Positions 47,102 through 59,452 of a stretch of DNA of 64,000 nucleotides are shown one piece after another; within the stretch, counting starts at the first letter, position 1; every line of letters begins with the position of its first letter. The notes below the pieces were generated by a model. That model saw only the letters and a list, made by a program, of their open reading frames with translations, did not search any database and was not told the DNA's origin. Position numbers and translations under genes: made by a program. Source of the stretch: Aphelenchoides besseyi (lineage: Eukaryota > Nematoda > Chromadorea > Rhabditida > Aphelenchoididae); NCBI GenBank assembly GCA_024699855.1, contig JAMPIQ010000002.1, positions 17,422,001-17,486,000 of the forward strand. Reading direction: 5' to 3'.

Positions 47102-49442
47102 ATGGATAATGCTCAGGAAACAAGAATGGAGAACACCGACACCGCCGACAGGGCCCCGGTTGTTGAGAAGCCACAGACCGATAGAGAGACCATCGATTCG
47201 AAGAATATTGTTGCAAATGGCACCGTCACACCCACAAATCCCAACAAAACCGGTGGCAATCGAGCGAACAAGACCGTTCAACCGAACTTCGACTTCGACT
47301 ACGACGGTCCGCCGGTGATCGTAAGTAATGGAATGGCGTTGGAGTTGGTTAACAGATTCGGACTGAACAACGCGTGGGGAGCATTTTTGAAGTTAAAAGG
47401 CTATCATGCTCCCTATGACAAGAACGCTCCACAGCCGCCGGAACACGTTCAAGCACTGAAACGGTTTCGACGAAAAATTCGTGGTGTGCGCGAAATGTTC
47501 AATGCTCTTCGTGACAAGAACGAAGACACGATTCCGTTGATGAGTAAGGAATTTGTTGTGCTTTTGAAAGGAACGACGGATAGTGCCGATGTGGATGAGC
47601 CGAATAATAGTAATGGAAAGGAAACAAAAGCCGAAGAAGGTACTGTTCATTTTCATGTGATCAAAACGTTTCGTTCTTCGTTTAGATGATGCAGCAAGTG
47701 ATAAGCAAGACAAAACACCAGATCCAACAACCGCCAATGGTGCTGTTCCGGCCGATCCGACGCATCCGAAACGACCGCGAAAATCGGCTCGAAAGGATAC
47801 GAAAAAAGGTACGAAGCTTTGCATCGCTATTGTTTTATTTGTGGTTTCAGAACAAACGATTTCGGATGGTCGTTCAACTTTGAATAAAATTGATGAGATC
47901 GTGACGAATGTTATCGATCGTGTCATGTCCACCTCGCAATCCAGTCAACTGCCTTCCACTAGTCAGCACGTCGCCGACTCTACGCCCGCTTCCACGTCGC
48001 TTATCGATCCGAGCGGGTCAAAGCGAAAACTTTCGCCCAAACCCTCCGACTCGATCGAAATCCCATCGACTACTCTTCAAATGCAGTCCACACTACTCGA
48101 CTTGAACAACGTCGATCAACTGCAGGAGTTGTATCGTCAGAATCCGGGACTACTCGGACAATTGGCGCCGACGAGTCTTCCATTGCATAGTATGCAGAGT
48201 CTGCTGAAACCGACCAATAGTGCGTTGATAAACCAGCCGTCCATTCCAACTACCCTGACATTAGCCAACAGTAATGCTGCACGCTTTCTACTTCAACAAC
48301 AACACCCATCGTCGGCCTTTGTCGATCCCAGTACTGCCCAACTACTTCTACCGCCAACACCTCAACCAACGCCAGCAATGGCAGGCTTCGCTGCGCCATT
48401 CCCACTACTCGGCGGAACGGCTGCCGTAATCCGCGCACTTCAACAGCAACAGGTTTCAAACTTTGCTACCGCCGCTCAACTCGCTCACAGTTCAGCACCG
48501 TGGTCGTTGAATTCCTACGATTCGAACAACGCGATTCCCGGTACTTCTGTTCAAACAAACGAGCAACAATCCAAGAGCGTGGACAGCAAGCCGTTGAGCA
48601 TCGAGATTGCGGATGAAACCAAATCGGAAAGCGATAAACCGGCCAAATTGAAAGCACCGAAAGAAAAGACGAACAACGATCAATTGAGTACCGAGTCGAA
48701 ACAATCGCGAAAACCATCGAAGTCGGCATCAACCACCGGATCTGTTAACGCCAAACCTACAAGTTCACCGTCGCCACAACCATCGAAAGAGAAGAAAATA
48801 TCGCCAAAGAAACAAAAAGAGTTGGAAGATAGTTTGTCCGAAGCTCGCGAACAAATCGAACAATTAGAGAGTCAGTTAAATGCCGAAAGAACGAAGTTCA
48901 GCGTACACAAACGTCGAATGGATCAACTCAGAGATAAGCTGAAAAAGAAAGACGACGAACTACAAACTGCTCGTATCGATTACGCGTGTCAGAAGACGGA
49001 CAATGGTGTTTTGCGACAAAAAGTTGATGCCTTAAAGTGAGTTTATTTCTGTGAGTTTATGTATGCAACACATTTCAGAGCCGAAAACACCGCGTTGAAA
49101 GAACGATTAGGCGATAGTCCCGTTCAAGTGCCAACATCTGTTCCATCGACTTCTGCCAAACCTGCAACCACTTCAACAGCTTCCGCCGCTTCGTCCATCA
49201 CCGCACGACGTCCACGCAGACGTCCGGATCGTTCGCAAGCTCCGACCGAACCGTCGGACGAAACCGAAGGCAGTCAACCGCCATCGACGGCTCCGGCACC
49301 AAGAAAACGTAGAAGAACAGCCGCGACTCCAAATGCAACAACCACGAAACCGGAAACCGATTCCGAAGCCGAGGAGCCGGAAAACGAACGAAGACAAAGC
49401 AAACGGTTATCGGCTGCACGTAGTCGTGTGTTGTACAATTGA
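47102..49442 (+). CDS. Nuclear-type low-complexity coiled-coil protein, family unknown
   Basis: Four exons (about 47102-47641, 47688-47809, 47851-49036, 49079-49442), about 735 residues. The start MDNAQETRMENTDT is at 47102. The N-terminal third holds a compact helical segment (GMALELVNRFGLNNAWGAFL, VQALKRFRRKIRGVREMFNA) of unknown identity. A basic patch KRPRKSARKDTKK resembles a nuclear localisation signal. The middle is Ser/Thr/Pro/Gln-rich. A long coiled coil (residues about 545-660) starts at KKQKELEDSLSEAREQIEQL and continues through LKAENTALKERLG. The C-terminus is basic and low-complexity (TARRPRRRPDRSQ, PRKRRRTAATP, RQSKRLSAARSR) and ends VLYN. Composition suggests a chromatin or transcription-associated protein (inference). 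AATAAA is at 49637-49642. Confidence 0.8.
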
Positions 49443-49636
49443 GAAGTGTAACGTTGTCTCCTCCATGCGAATATACCTACAAATTTATCTCTTCAATGGA
49501 TTAGTCCCTAAACTTGTATATAACGTTTTTTATCGTCAAATGTTAGGCGTTTACTTTCGCAAATTATCACTAGAACACTTTCGTTTCATTGTTCTTTAAT
49601 TATTAGATCACTCAATGGCTGTAATCTGCGCTAATC

Positions 49637-49642
49637 AATAAA
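49637..49642 (+). terminator. Poly(A) signal AATAAA of the coiled-coil gene
   Basis: Hexamer about 195 bp after the stop, in the convergent gap (49443-49943) with the TRAM gene; nothing else seen in that gap. Confidence 0.45.
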
Positions 49643-49943
49643 CTAAGTCAAATACTTCATTGGTTAAAGGAAGCTTTCGATCTTCAGAGGATCGACATCC
49701 GAACGAACTTCTTCACCCAAAAACGCTTCGAACAATTAAATTTCGTTTAATACGATAAAGCAATGAATGAACCCAAAAAGAGCTCATGACGCAAATATAA
49801 AGTAAATAAATAAATATGTTAAACGCGTGGTCCAACTTAATGCACAACGGTCGTTTGGCACAAGTTTTCCAGTGTGCACAGAGAGAAGCTTAACACAAAG
49901 GCAAATTGGAATGCATTCTAATGGTTGTAGAGGAGGCCACAAC

Positions 49944-51244
49944 TCAGTTTGACTTTTTCGAATCCTATAAACTCACAAGCTCAAAATTGATGCAAACTCA
50001 ACGGCACTCACCTTCTTGCCCTTACTGTAGTTCTTTTTCTTCGGCTGTGTGTCTTGTGAAGTGGAACGAGAGGTCCAACGAGAAAAGTGAAATCGAGCGA
50101 ACTGATAGATCAGATATAATTGAACGGCCAACAAGAAGAACAAAGCGTTTAGCCTTCAAACATGTTCACGTACAATCCCTTCGAATCCGATTACTCACCT
50201 GATCATGTGCGTGTTGAAGTTGCCGCTTTGCAAGTTGATGTACGGTGTTTCCAACGAGCGCAATCCATACCACAAGACCAGAACCGATATGACCATGCTG
50301 GACAGACGTACAATGATGAATGCTAGATTCCAAATGCGGAACGAACGGCCAGCGTTCGGGTTTCGACTTGAGAAATAGAAAATTCGACTGCCGTGAAGAA
50401 TTGCCAACGAAAGATACTCAATGGCTAGTAATACAAGAGCTAAACGGGTGAAGCTAAAACACGAGATTACTGATTGATTTGAGTTCAACTCACTTTGCGA
50501 AATAAGCGATGGTAATAAAACCGAGGAAAAGGACCGAATAAACGGTTCGTTCACGGATTTCGTCTCGTTTCAATTTTTGAAAGTAGAACTCAGGGAACTG
50601 ATGAAGCCAATAGGATATCTAAACAAATGATTTTTTAAGAAAAAAGTCGAAAAACTCGAAACCTGAAATATGAAAAACAGCTTGTAATTAAGTGGTACGT
50701 AGCGATGAGCTTCGGGATAACCGGACCACAACAAAGAAAAGTCTTTTTGAACGCCCAGTTCGTGTAGAATGTAAAGGGCATGTCCGAGCGAATAGATGGC
50801 AAAAGGTGCCAACTGCGAGCTTTCACTGAAACGCGTCAATCGTGATCGGCTCATGTGCAATCGTCGTTGGATTTTGTCGATAATAAACTCTTGAACAATG
50901 CAATGAACGGTTATCCAAACGATCGTGTAAAAGAAGAGCGCGCCGAGATCGCGAACTCCACTACGATACAAAACTTGAGGAGCTAAACAACCGAAAGTCA
51001 AAACACAAACAAAACCGGTCAACTTACCTGAGTCGTTGGTTTGTTGGAAGGTTGTGTTGTATTGCGGCACCACCAAAAGCTGTGAGAACGGTAGTGTGAC
51101 TTGGAACATGAATCCGAGCACAATGACCATCAGAATACAAGACATGATGTCGCCATGATTCGTGATTACGAACTCGTGCGAGAAATACGGTGGTGGGTTC
51201 TTTTTACCACGAACCGCTCCGACTCTACGCGACTCGACGCCCAT
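49944..51244 (-). CDS. tram-1: TRAM: translocating chain-associated membrane protein
   Basis: Multispanning ER protein that assists Sec61-dependent insertion of secretory and membrane proteins; TLC-domain family. The start MGVESRRVGAVRGKKNPPP at 51244 lies five bases after a ttttag acceptor, fitting a 5' UTR intron or spliced-leader site. Conserved blocks: FSHEFVITNHGDIMSCILMV, VLGFMFQVTLPFSQ, DLGALFFYTIVWITVHCIVQ, EFIIDKIQRRLHMSRSRLTR, ISYWLHQFPEFYFQKLKRDE, LAILHGSRIFYFS and SGNFNTHMIR. A last helix LNALFFLLAVQLYLIYQFAR leads to a Lys-rich cytosolic end (PKKKNYSKGKKDSKKSN) after a final 44-bp intron; without that splice it would end about 10 codons differently. About 360 residues, usual for TRAM. 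Confidence 0.92.
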
Positions 51245-52638
51245 CGTAACTAAAAGGACAAGGCTTGAATGTACACGTGATGTTCGATCATAAAACACGA
51301 AAATCTCCGTGAAATCAAGACCATAAAATACTCGTGAATTTCCGCCTTCCGCAAGAGAAAATACACGTCAACATGCAGCAACAAGCCAACTCGTCGAATG
51401 GCCACGTTTGCAGTTCGATTATGATTAAGCGAAATTGGGGAGTTTGAAAATCGCTTTCTAGTCCAAATCTAAACGTTGAAATTAAAATTTTCCAATTCAA
51501 ATTCTTGAATTAGAAAACATCACGACCGTAGGCTTCAAAGATTGTAGCCGCTCAAGTCTTCTTCACTCGCTAAAAACATGCGTTTTAAGTGCTCGCAAGA
51601 GAACAAAAGCGAAAGTCTTGTTTCTTACCATCGAGTTAGTCGAAATACCAAAAAACGTTTGTTGATGAAAACCCGTGAACTACAAGAAAACGTGGAAACC
51701 ATTCGCTGTGAACAATCGAACGGAAGCCCCGATCAGAAGTTCAAGCCACTTGTTTAACCTTCAACTCTCGATTGTCGCATTAAACTACACCAAAAACTTG
51801 ACGCGTTGGCGTTTTGCTGTACAATTAAGAGCAACTAAGAAAGCAACGTCTTCACAATCCACCAAACCAACGAATTCGATTGAGCTTCACAAGAATCGTT
51901 CCAACCACCGCAACTCTACGGTCACGCAAATTCAACGAAATTGGCGCATCAAAAAAACCTCCAACACTGCAAACACAACACCGAGTCGACCTCTCTCCCG
52001 CGTTGTTCGCTTGGCGAACATTTTCTCCTATCTCGCCACGACTTTTGTGGGATTTTAAGGCGAAATTTTGCTCGCCGTTGTAGCGTCCCGACGCACATGG
52101 AGAGCTTCCGCCGCGGAGACGATGATGTTGTTTTTGGAGTGTGAATGTGGAGGAACACTCACTTAATTGCGTGCCCACTCACGTCGACGATATATGGCCC
52201 CTCGACTCCGACGATTCATCGTTGTTGTGATGGGACTGTTGTGTCAAAAGTTCGAAGTCTGCACAAAATTCCCGCCATCAAACCCACCTTCGAAACTTTC
52301 GTCTAATTCATCAAAAGCATCTTCTGATCGAAATGTTTTTCAGGTTTTGAGCAAAAACGTTTTTTCGTGGCTTCGAACTTCTCCATCTATTCGCTCGCTT
52401 CAACCAATTCGTTTATCGATAAACAGTTGTTTTCGGCGATTGGAACTTTCGAACTCCTCGCGACGTTGTTGGACAGAAATTTGCATTCAAGTGGCTTCCG
52501 AGCTAATTTCAGAACGCGAATTCTTTCACTGATTAGAATCCTTGTTTCGCGTAAATTTCGGGTCTTGATACCACGAGAAGCGTTTCCGATTAATCCCTCG
52601 ACTTTCAGTTGTCAGTGTTACAAACGTCAAGTTGAGCG
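51245..52638. other. Divergent promoter region between TRAM and G3BP genes
   Basis: 1.4 kb between divergent starts. Open frames present (51675-52058, 52167-52532) show no family character. No RNA gene seen. Confidence 0.5.
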
Positions 52639-54078
52639 ATGAACAGAGTCAAGGACCAAGTTGCAGATGAAAAGTTGAACGCTAATGGTAAGTTACTTCT
52701 TTATCGATTGCTTTTATTCCGCCGTGATTTTCAGATGTTGGTCGTCAGTTTTTGGCTCAATATTACAATGCGATGGCACTAAACATCGACGACGTAGCTC
52801 GCAATCTCTATTCCGACTCGTCGATTGTGAAACGTTTCGGCAACGCGCCGGTCAGTGGTTTGGAGGTTGGTGTCCGTGTTTTCGCTTCTTTTTGCATTGT
52901 GATTTCAGAACATTCGTACCGAACTTGCTCAGCATCATATGAACAACAAGTTCAAGGTGCGAATCATGAACACCATCTGCTTGAACTCGCTGGAGAACAG
53001 CATCATTATGCAAGTGGCCGGCGAGTATATTCAGGAAGAAAACGATCCACGTGCGTTCATTCAAAACGTGGTTTTGGCGTCGCAGGGCCCGCGTAAATAC
53101 TACATTCATAGCGATATGATTGAGTGGTTAGACGAGTTGTATCCGAATGTTGAGATCAAGAAAATCGAGACCCATAAACAACCGCAATTCAATGGCCATT
53201 CAACGCCCAATAAACCCGAACAGCCAATTGAAACGTTCAACAACAAACCGGAACCACCGCATCCTCACGTGCATCAACAACCCGAATCGAATGTTGTTCA
53301 TCAGAACGGTCAATTGAACGCTCAACCATCGCTTGTACAACCGCTTACCACCGTTCAACAATCGCGTCCCGCCGAAGTATCGCCGCCTAAAGAACGGTCG
53401 TTGACTCCGAACGATGTGGATAAGTTTGCGCAACTGAATACTCAAACATCCGTCCAATCGTTCTCAAATGCTAACTCGAAGGAGCGCGAACCTTCAACAG
53501 TTAACACTCAACAAAACTCTAAACCGGCTGATGCGAATCCCGTTGCTGCAACACCGCAAGACACCGGTCCACCAACATGGGCGAAATTGGTTAGTGGAAA
53601 GATCAAAAGCAACGGTCTTCCGCCACCCACTCAACCGCCTGTGGATCCATCCGCTCAACAAATGAACATCAACTATAGTGGCAAGTTCAACAAAGACTCT
53701 GCACACGGCAACCATCAAACCTACGGCAACAAGGATGGCAACTACAATCGCGATCGTAGTGGCAACTTCAACAAAGATACCCAAAATTGTAGGTTTTTTT
53801 CGTTCTTCCACAACAACGTGCGTTTAGATCGTTCTCGTCGTCCGGTTGGACCACCACACGATCGGCCGCAATATCGTCGTGACTATGACAACAATCAATC
53901 ACAAGGCGGCGGCTACAAACCTTTCAACGGCAATAACAACGGTGAACGTTCGTTCGTGCGCAAGAATCTGAATGGAGCCGGTGGCAATAACGGCGGTGCG
54001 CCGCCGCGTCGCGACTTCAACGTCGGCCGTCGCAACGCTCCTCGTCAACGCATCGAGCCGACTAACGACAACCAATGA
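52639..54078 (+). CDS. G3BP/Rasputin-like protein: NTF2-like domain and RG-rich tail, no RRM seen
   Basis: G3BP proteins nucleate stress granules; C. elegans GTBP-1 is the family member. The start MNRVKDQVADEKLN is at 52639. The NTF2-like domain spans residues about 15-140 over the first three exons: VGRQFLAQYYNAMALN, SGLENIRTELAQHHMNN, QVAGEYIQEENDPRAF, RKYYIHSDMIEWLDE. Next is a Gln/Pro/Asn-rich disordered region, the short GPPTWAKLVSGKI motif typical of G3BP linkers, an Asn/Gly-rich segment, and after a 42-bp intron (about 53790-53828) an Arg/Gly tail (RDYDNNQSQGGGYKPFN, GGAPPRRDFNVGRRNAPR) ending TNDNQ. The family usually has an RRM before the RG tail; I cannot see RNP1 or RNP2 motifs. 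AATAAA is at 54317-54322. Confidence 0.88.
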
Positions 54079-55797
54079 AAACGATCTTCAATGGTCCACC
54101 TCTGATTCTCGTTCACTCGCTCTTCTTCCTCTCTTTTTTACCATTTTAACACCGAACTCACATCCCGTTCTGTTTCAACAACTTTTCCCTCTAAATCGCC
54201 GAACTTCTCGTTTCAAGTCGTCGGGTGCACGGCTTTTGTTTCCACAGAAAACTTCTTGATTAGTTTCCAACAATTTTGCGGAAGGAATGATCTTGTTTGC
54301 CACTTATTTATCGTGAAATAAACTGTTAAAGTTCTGTTAACCAATCAACATAAAGTTCATGGCCCCGATGAAGAAGTTCGAGAAACTTTTGTTCATCACC
54401 TTTGAGTCTCTTTCACGTTGCCAACTCCGTTTATTCGGCCGCCTATCGGCTTCGGAAGTTGAGGTCCAAAAGAAACGATACCGCAAAGCAATTACGAGTC
54501 GAGAATTCACAAAGGCGTTGAAATGGCGATTCGCGTGAAATCATGCGTATCATCGGTCTGCCTTCTGTTCTGCAACTGATGTTCAAATGCCTCGCAGCGA
54601 AAGGTGCCGCCGATTTCAGCTCAATTGCCGACATCCCGTTTCCGTGAAATCGACTGTCAAAAAGCACTCCATCTTATGACTTCGAACATGTGAAAAGCAA
54701 AGAACTTATCACAAATCGAGACCATCTCCGTGCTCCGCTTCTATAAAAAAAGGTATTGCTGCCAAAAACAATCAATTGACTTTTGACTGACGATGAATGG
54801 CAAACTAACGAGAAACAATTTTGCTACCAATAACTTCGAAATTAGACTTAAAGCATCAAAAGTCGGGGGTCATAGTTTCGGAGACTCGTTCGCAGTTGCA
54901 ATTTGGAACACGGAAATTCGACCAACCACGTTGTTTTCGGCTGCGTTGGATTACGTCGCGGTAAATTAGTGCTCACTTGTTCGACGATTCCGTGCAACCA
55001 ACAGTAGTGAACGTGTTTCCGTAAGCTCTGCAATCTTCAAGAAATTTGAGTTATAAAGGTCATTTCGATCTTAAGATTCGTACTTTATGTTCTTTGGTTG
55101 AGAACAACGATATGTTAGACTGTTCATTATAAAATTCTATGTTTGTTGGATTGTGTTTTTGAAGTGCTAGAATCCTTTTTTTCGTTGATAGGTAGCTTCT
55201 CCATTCTCTTTCATCAACCCACAGAGAATATTGGATCAAGAGAAGTGAACGGCATCAACAAACAAATTCGTATCGTACGACAAAATTACCTTACGGCTTG
55301 AATGCCGTTAGCCGCCGCAAAATACGAATCCGGAAAACAAAAAGTGGCGATGCAGACTCTTGAGACCGTTGAGTAGTGTGGCTAAAGCGAAGAGCCGTGT
55401 GTTGTGAACAACTTCGCCCAATTCACTCCACGAAATGCACGCTTATCGTACGGTATTGTTCGTTCAAGAGACAGAGAAGGTCGACAAACATCAACCAATG
55501 GTTGATGTTGTCGGCTGCTCCGCCTTCTCAGCTTTTGGACTGCACATCCACGCCCTTTCCTTTTACCATACGCGCATATGCTCACTGTGGGCGGATTATG
55601 AGTACAAGAATCAAACAGCCATTTATCTTCCACTTTACGCACTTCGTTTCAACTTCATACCCTCACGACCTTCGCATTTTCGAACCGTAACTTATGAGTT
55701 CGAGAGTTTTGGCGTTAACCGAACACCGTTTCTCTACTTATTCAATTGATATCGTTTAGGGATTTCAATCTGTTGGTTCATCGCTTACACTAGCACT
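54079..55797. other. Intergenic region upstream of the nuclear receptor gene
   Basis: Holds the G3BP 3' UTR with AATAAA at 54317-54322, then about 1.4 kb without a supported gene; presumably regulatory for the receptor (inference). Confidence 0.5.
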
Positions 55798-58700
55798 ATG
55801 TCTGTTCCCTCAAGTAAGTTTGCATTAGCAAATGTCATCTGATCGCGAGTTTATATCTTCCTCAAAAACACATTCTGAAATATCTTGTTTAATCCAAACA
55901 GCATTTGTACAAAAACAAAGATTTCGCGTTCTTAACATCGAAAATTTTCTTTCAAGTGACTTCCCTTCAAAAGGTCATTTGTCAAAGTTTTTGTTTAATT
56001 GTAACTGTCGGCCATTTCTTCGCGAAGAATCTCGTTGAAAGTTGCGTAAGAGACAGTATACGGTCATTCGAAAATTTGTTGGCTAAACGACCCGTATATT
56101 AAACTTCTCACACGTTGGGACTTTTGGATCATATAAAAGTGCCTAGGGCTTTAATTAAAACTAAAATAAAGTTGGAAAGCAAAAGTTCAAATGTTAAACT
56201 TTAGGTCGTATTCTGTTAGATGTTCCCTGTCGTGTTTGTCAAGACCATTCGTCCGGCAAACACTACGGAATCTACAGGTGATGAAGTAAACCACATAAGT
56301 TTACGTTTCCGATTTTAGTTGCGATGGCTGCAGTGGCTTTTTCAAGCGTTCGGTACGTCGCAACCGCAACTACGTCTGCAAGAATCGTGGTGGACAAGAG
56401 GAAGATCGTTGTGTTGTTGATAAGACGCATAGGAATCAATGTCGAGCTTGTCGTCTAAGGAAATGCATTGAGATCGGAATGAACAAAGAAGCCGTTCAAC
56501 ACGAACGAGGTCCACGCTCGAGTACATTAAAGAAGATGGCCCTTATCAATAGTATTCAATCATATTCCTCGACATTAAACTCATCGAACTCGCCAAGTCC
56601 GCAGTTACCGTCCGAAGTTTGTCGCCGCTCTAACAGTCGAAATTCGCTGTTCAACAAACGAACCTCCATCCAGTCGACGCTTAATCTGCCGACAAGCCGA
56701 TCATTTGGCTCATTACCGATTTTTCCGAAATTGACCTCAACATTTGTGAGCACATCGAATGTAAGTTAACGGGTTGATTTTGATTGCTGGCATTCGTAAC
56801 GAGTGACTGACCTGATTTTTTTTTGAAATCTCAACAAAAAACTCTTCTTGATCTGACTCGTGTATGCGCCGCCATACGGCGAAGCACATACGGTAAACAA
56901 CATTTAACAAATGAAGGTCGTGGTAGTCGGGTGGGTTTCACGCTCAATCGGATAAAGTAGGCCGTTTTGACCTGAAGTATATCGCATGAGATCTCTAAGT
57001 GGACGGAGTGTCGAAGCGAGGGTAGAGGACTTTTTGGCGGGTAGCCGATTTAAACGACCATATTGACACTACCGGTTCACACACACACATAACAAACAAA
57101 ATGTAGTACAATAGGAATATTTCAGACAAAACAGCAGAACACGGTCGAGAGTACAATGATCCGTTTACTTGGCTGGGCACGTTCGTTTCTGAGCTTCTTT
57201 CCGATCTTGTCCCAAGAAGATCAGGTAAGAGATGAAATGCACTTGTGTTTGGGTGTAACAAATTTCCGATCGGCATACGTTTGTTCCTCCAATTAATGTG
57301 TTAATGGGATAATCGGTTTCTCGAATCGGCCGCAAAGCGGATGGTTATAAAGTTTGTTTGATGTTGTCGAAGATGAACTCATGTGTATCCGACAACCTTA
57401 AGTACCCGCACAATCTGGGCGGCCGAGTCGAGTTTTGCCGAACCTATGAATAGCGAAGTGGGATCGGAAAGCGATTTGCCAAAAACTAATTCGCCGTAAT
57501 TTACATCGTTTCCTGTTCATAACTTGCCGCCGATTACTCTTCTCACCATTGACTTTAATCCTCTGCGCTTCAATATTGATCCGCACATTGGACGTTAACG
57601 TGAGAGTGCAAAAGCCGACAGTTGATCTCGACGCGGGATTTAGAGGCGGCAGTTTGAGGCAGCGGATTTTCGTTGCGAATCGTGCAACCGACTTCAAATC
57701 CTTCTGTCGTCTATTGCACCATCGAAAAAATCGAATTGAAAAGTTTGAGAATCGATTCCATTTGATGGCCCACTTTGTGCGATGATCTCACAAAACGATT
57801 GCAACTTTGTCGAATGAACAAGCGCAGTTCGAGAGCTAATTAATTGCATTAGAGAAGGGAGGTCGAAGCTCGAAAACATCTGTTCACGACTCTTTTGAAG
57901 TGGTGGACAATACACCGTACATTGGACTAAGCGGCTGTTTACGGTGCCGTCGATGGAAGAGCCGCTAAGTCGATTGCGCACTATTTGCACGCCTATATTG
58001 ACCCTCAAACGGACAAATGTGTTTCGCAGCAGCATATGGCGCAAACACGAGTAATCCCGAAGTGGAAGATCCTCAACAAATGAACATGGCATATTAAATA
58101 TGGACTGAGGGGTGTCGGACGCATTAAATTTTATTCTCATGGCATTTTACGCACCCAAATTATGATTAATTCAAACGATAAAAGTTCCTTCAAGACATTC
58201 AAAGAACAGATTCAATCATTCTGACTTCAGGTGGCGTCCGTGTCTCATACTCTTGGAAGACTGTTCTTTTTATCGGCAGTCGAGGACAATCTTCTTCAGC
58301 CTCAAAACCTACAGCAAATCGAAGACGCGATGCTTCGAACAAAACTGCAAAATCTGCTCAACCAGTTAAAGGAACTCAAATTGGATTCAAGCGAGTTTAT
58401 GATGTTAAGAAACATTGTTATCTTGAAAGGTTGGTCACCATCGAATTGCTTCAAATAGTCATTGTTTCAGAAAAACTACCACAAATTGTCCCGAACATTC
58501 AATTCCACCTTGTTCAACATCACTTCGCTCACTATCCGTTACAACCAATGCGAATGCTTCAGTCCATTTTCGTTATCGACACGTTGAACTCGTTGAACAA
58601 CAACCTTCTACTTCAAGCTCTAAAATTGACTCTACACTCTTCAACTGCAACATCAACGTCGAGTAATCGATCGGACGAAATGAATGAGGAAGCGCTTCAA

Positions 58701-58925
58701 TCAACAAGTCCCGAAGCAATGTCGATGATCACAACAAACGACTTTCCATCCTCGAATTTCGATTTGAACAGTTCAGATAGTGAGATGGACGAGTCAGAAC
58801 AAAACGAGCAATCCGAAACGATAACCCTAGAACACTTGTTTCCAACTTCCGAGAAATCAAAACGTAAATCCAAACCCATTGCTTTTTCGGTTTCTGCACT
58901 TACTGGCCAAGACGAATTGGATTAA
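55798..58925 (+). CDS. nhr-67: Tailless/TLX-type nuclear receptor (NHR-67-like)
   Basis: NR2E-group transcription factor; C. elegans NHR-67 controls vulval, neuronal and anchor-cell fates. Exon 1, 55798-55813 (MSVPS), is joined to 56220-56277 ([19 protein letters not shown]) and to 56319 onward ([20 protein letters not shown]). The DBD keeps all eight zinc Cys; the P-box is CDGCSG and the D-box loop is C-x10-C. It continues [20 protein letters not shown] and [19 protein letters not shown], the Tailless signature. A Ser-rich hinge follows to 56759. The LBD begins around 57129 ([26 protein letters not shown]), and after a 1.0-kb intron (57223-58231) continues [20 protein letters not shown] and [17 protein letters not shown]. 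The C-terminal region is unusually long, Ser/Glu-rich, ending LTGQDELD, so a classical AF-2 helix is not obvious. The first exon is inferred from splice fit. Confidence 0.88.
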
Positions 58926-59452
58926 TCGCCCACTTCTCATTCACATACAGTTCGTAGCTCTTCTTGACTTCAAACTTTCATCGCAAATTCTTCACCATCC
59001 CATTTATTTCCTTTCGTGACTTTGTATTCCGTAAAATTCTCCAAACCATAAACGATTTAGTTCGATCGCAATCTCTCAATTCATCGTCGTTCATCTCCTA
59101 CTGTCCTAATTGAGTTTGCGCAATTGCATCGAAATTGAACGTCGTGACCTCACGCATCGTTGCAATTTGCGTGCCCAATTACCATCCCGACCGGAAGCAG
59201 CGGGAAACTCAAATGTTAACACCTGGACGAAAGTGTTGTATTCGCAGGAAAACATTTAAACTCGAATGTTTGTTCTTCAATCATAACCAAACGATACTTC
59301 TTCGATAATTGACCTTGATTTCCTGACTACAAGGTTTGCGTTCGAAAAGAAGACAATTCAAATCATTCGCACACACACAACCACAACAAACTTTGTACTC
59401 GATTTATGCGTTCGAAGAGCTCGATTATAGAAAGAGAGGAGATTAAAGACAT
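58926..59452. other. Convergent gap between nhr-67 and the desaturase
   Basis: About 530 bp of 3' UTR-like sequence; no gene or RNA seen. Confidence 0.5.

Noticed and set aside
56836..56892. Open stretch [17 protein letters not shown] as an extra nuclear receptor exon
   Set aside because: No AG acceptor directly upstream, and the frame joins without it from 56759 to the exon starting after the ttcag near 57125.
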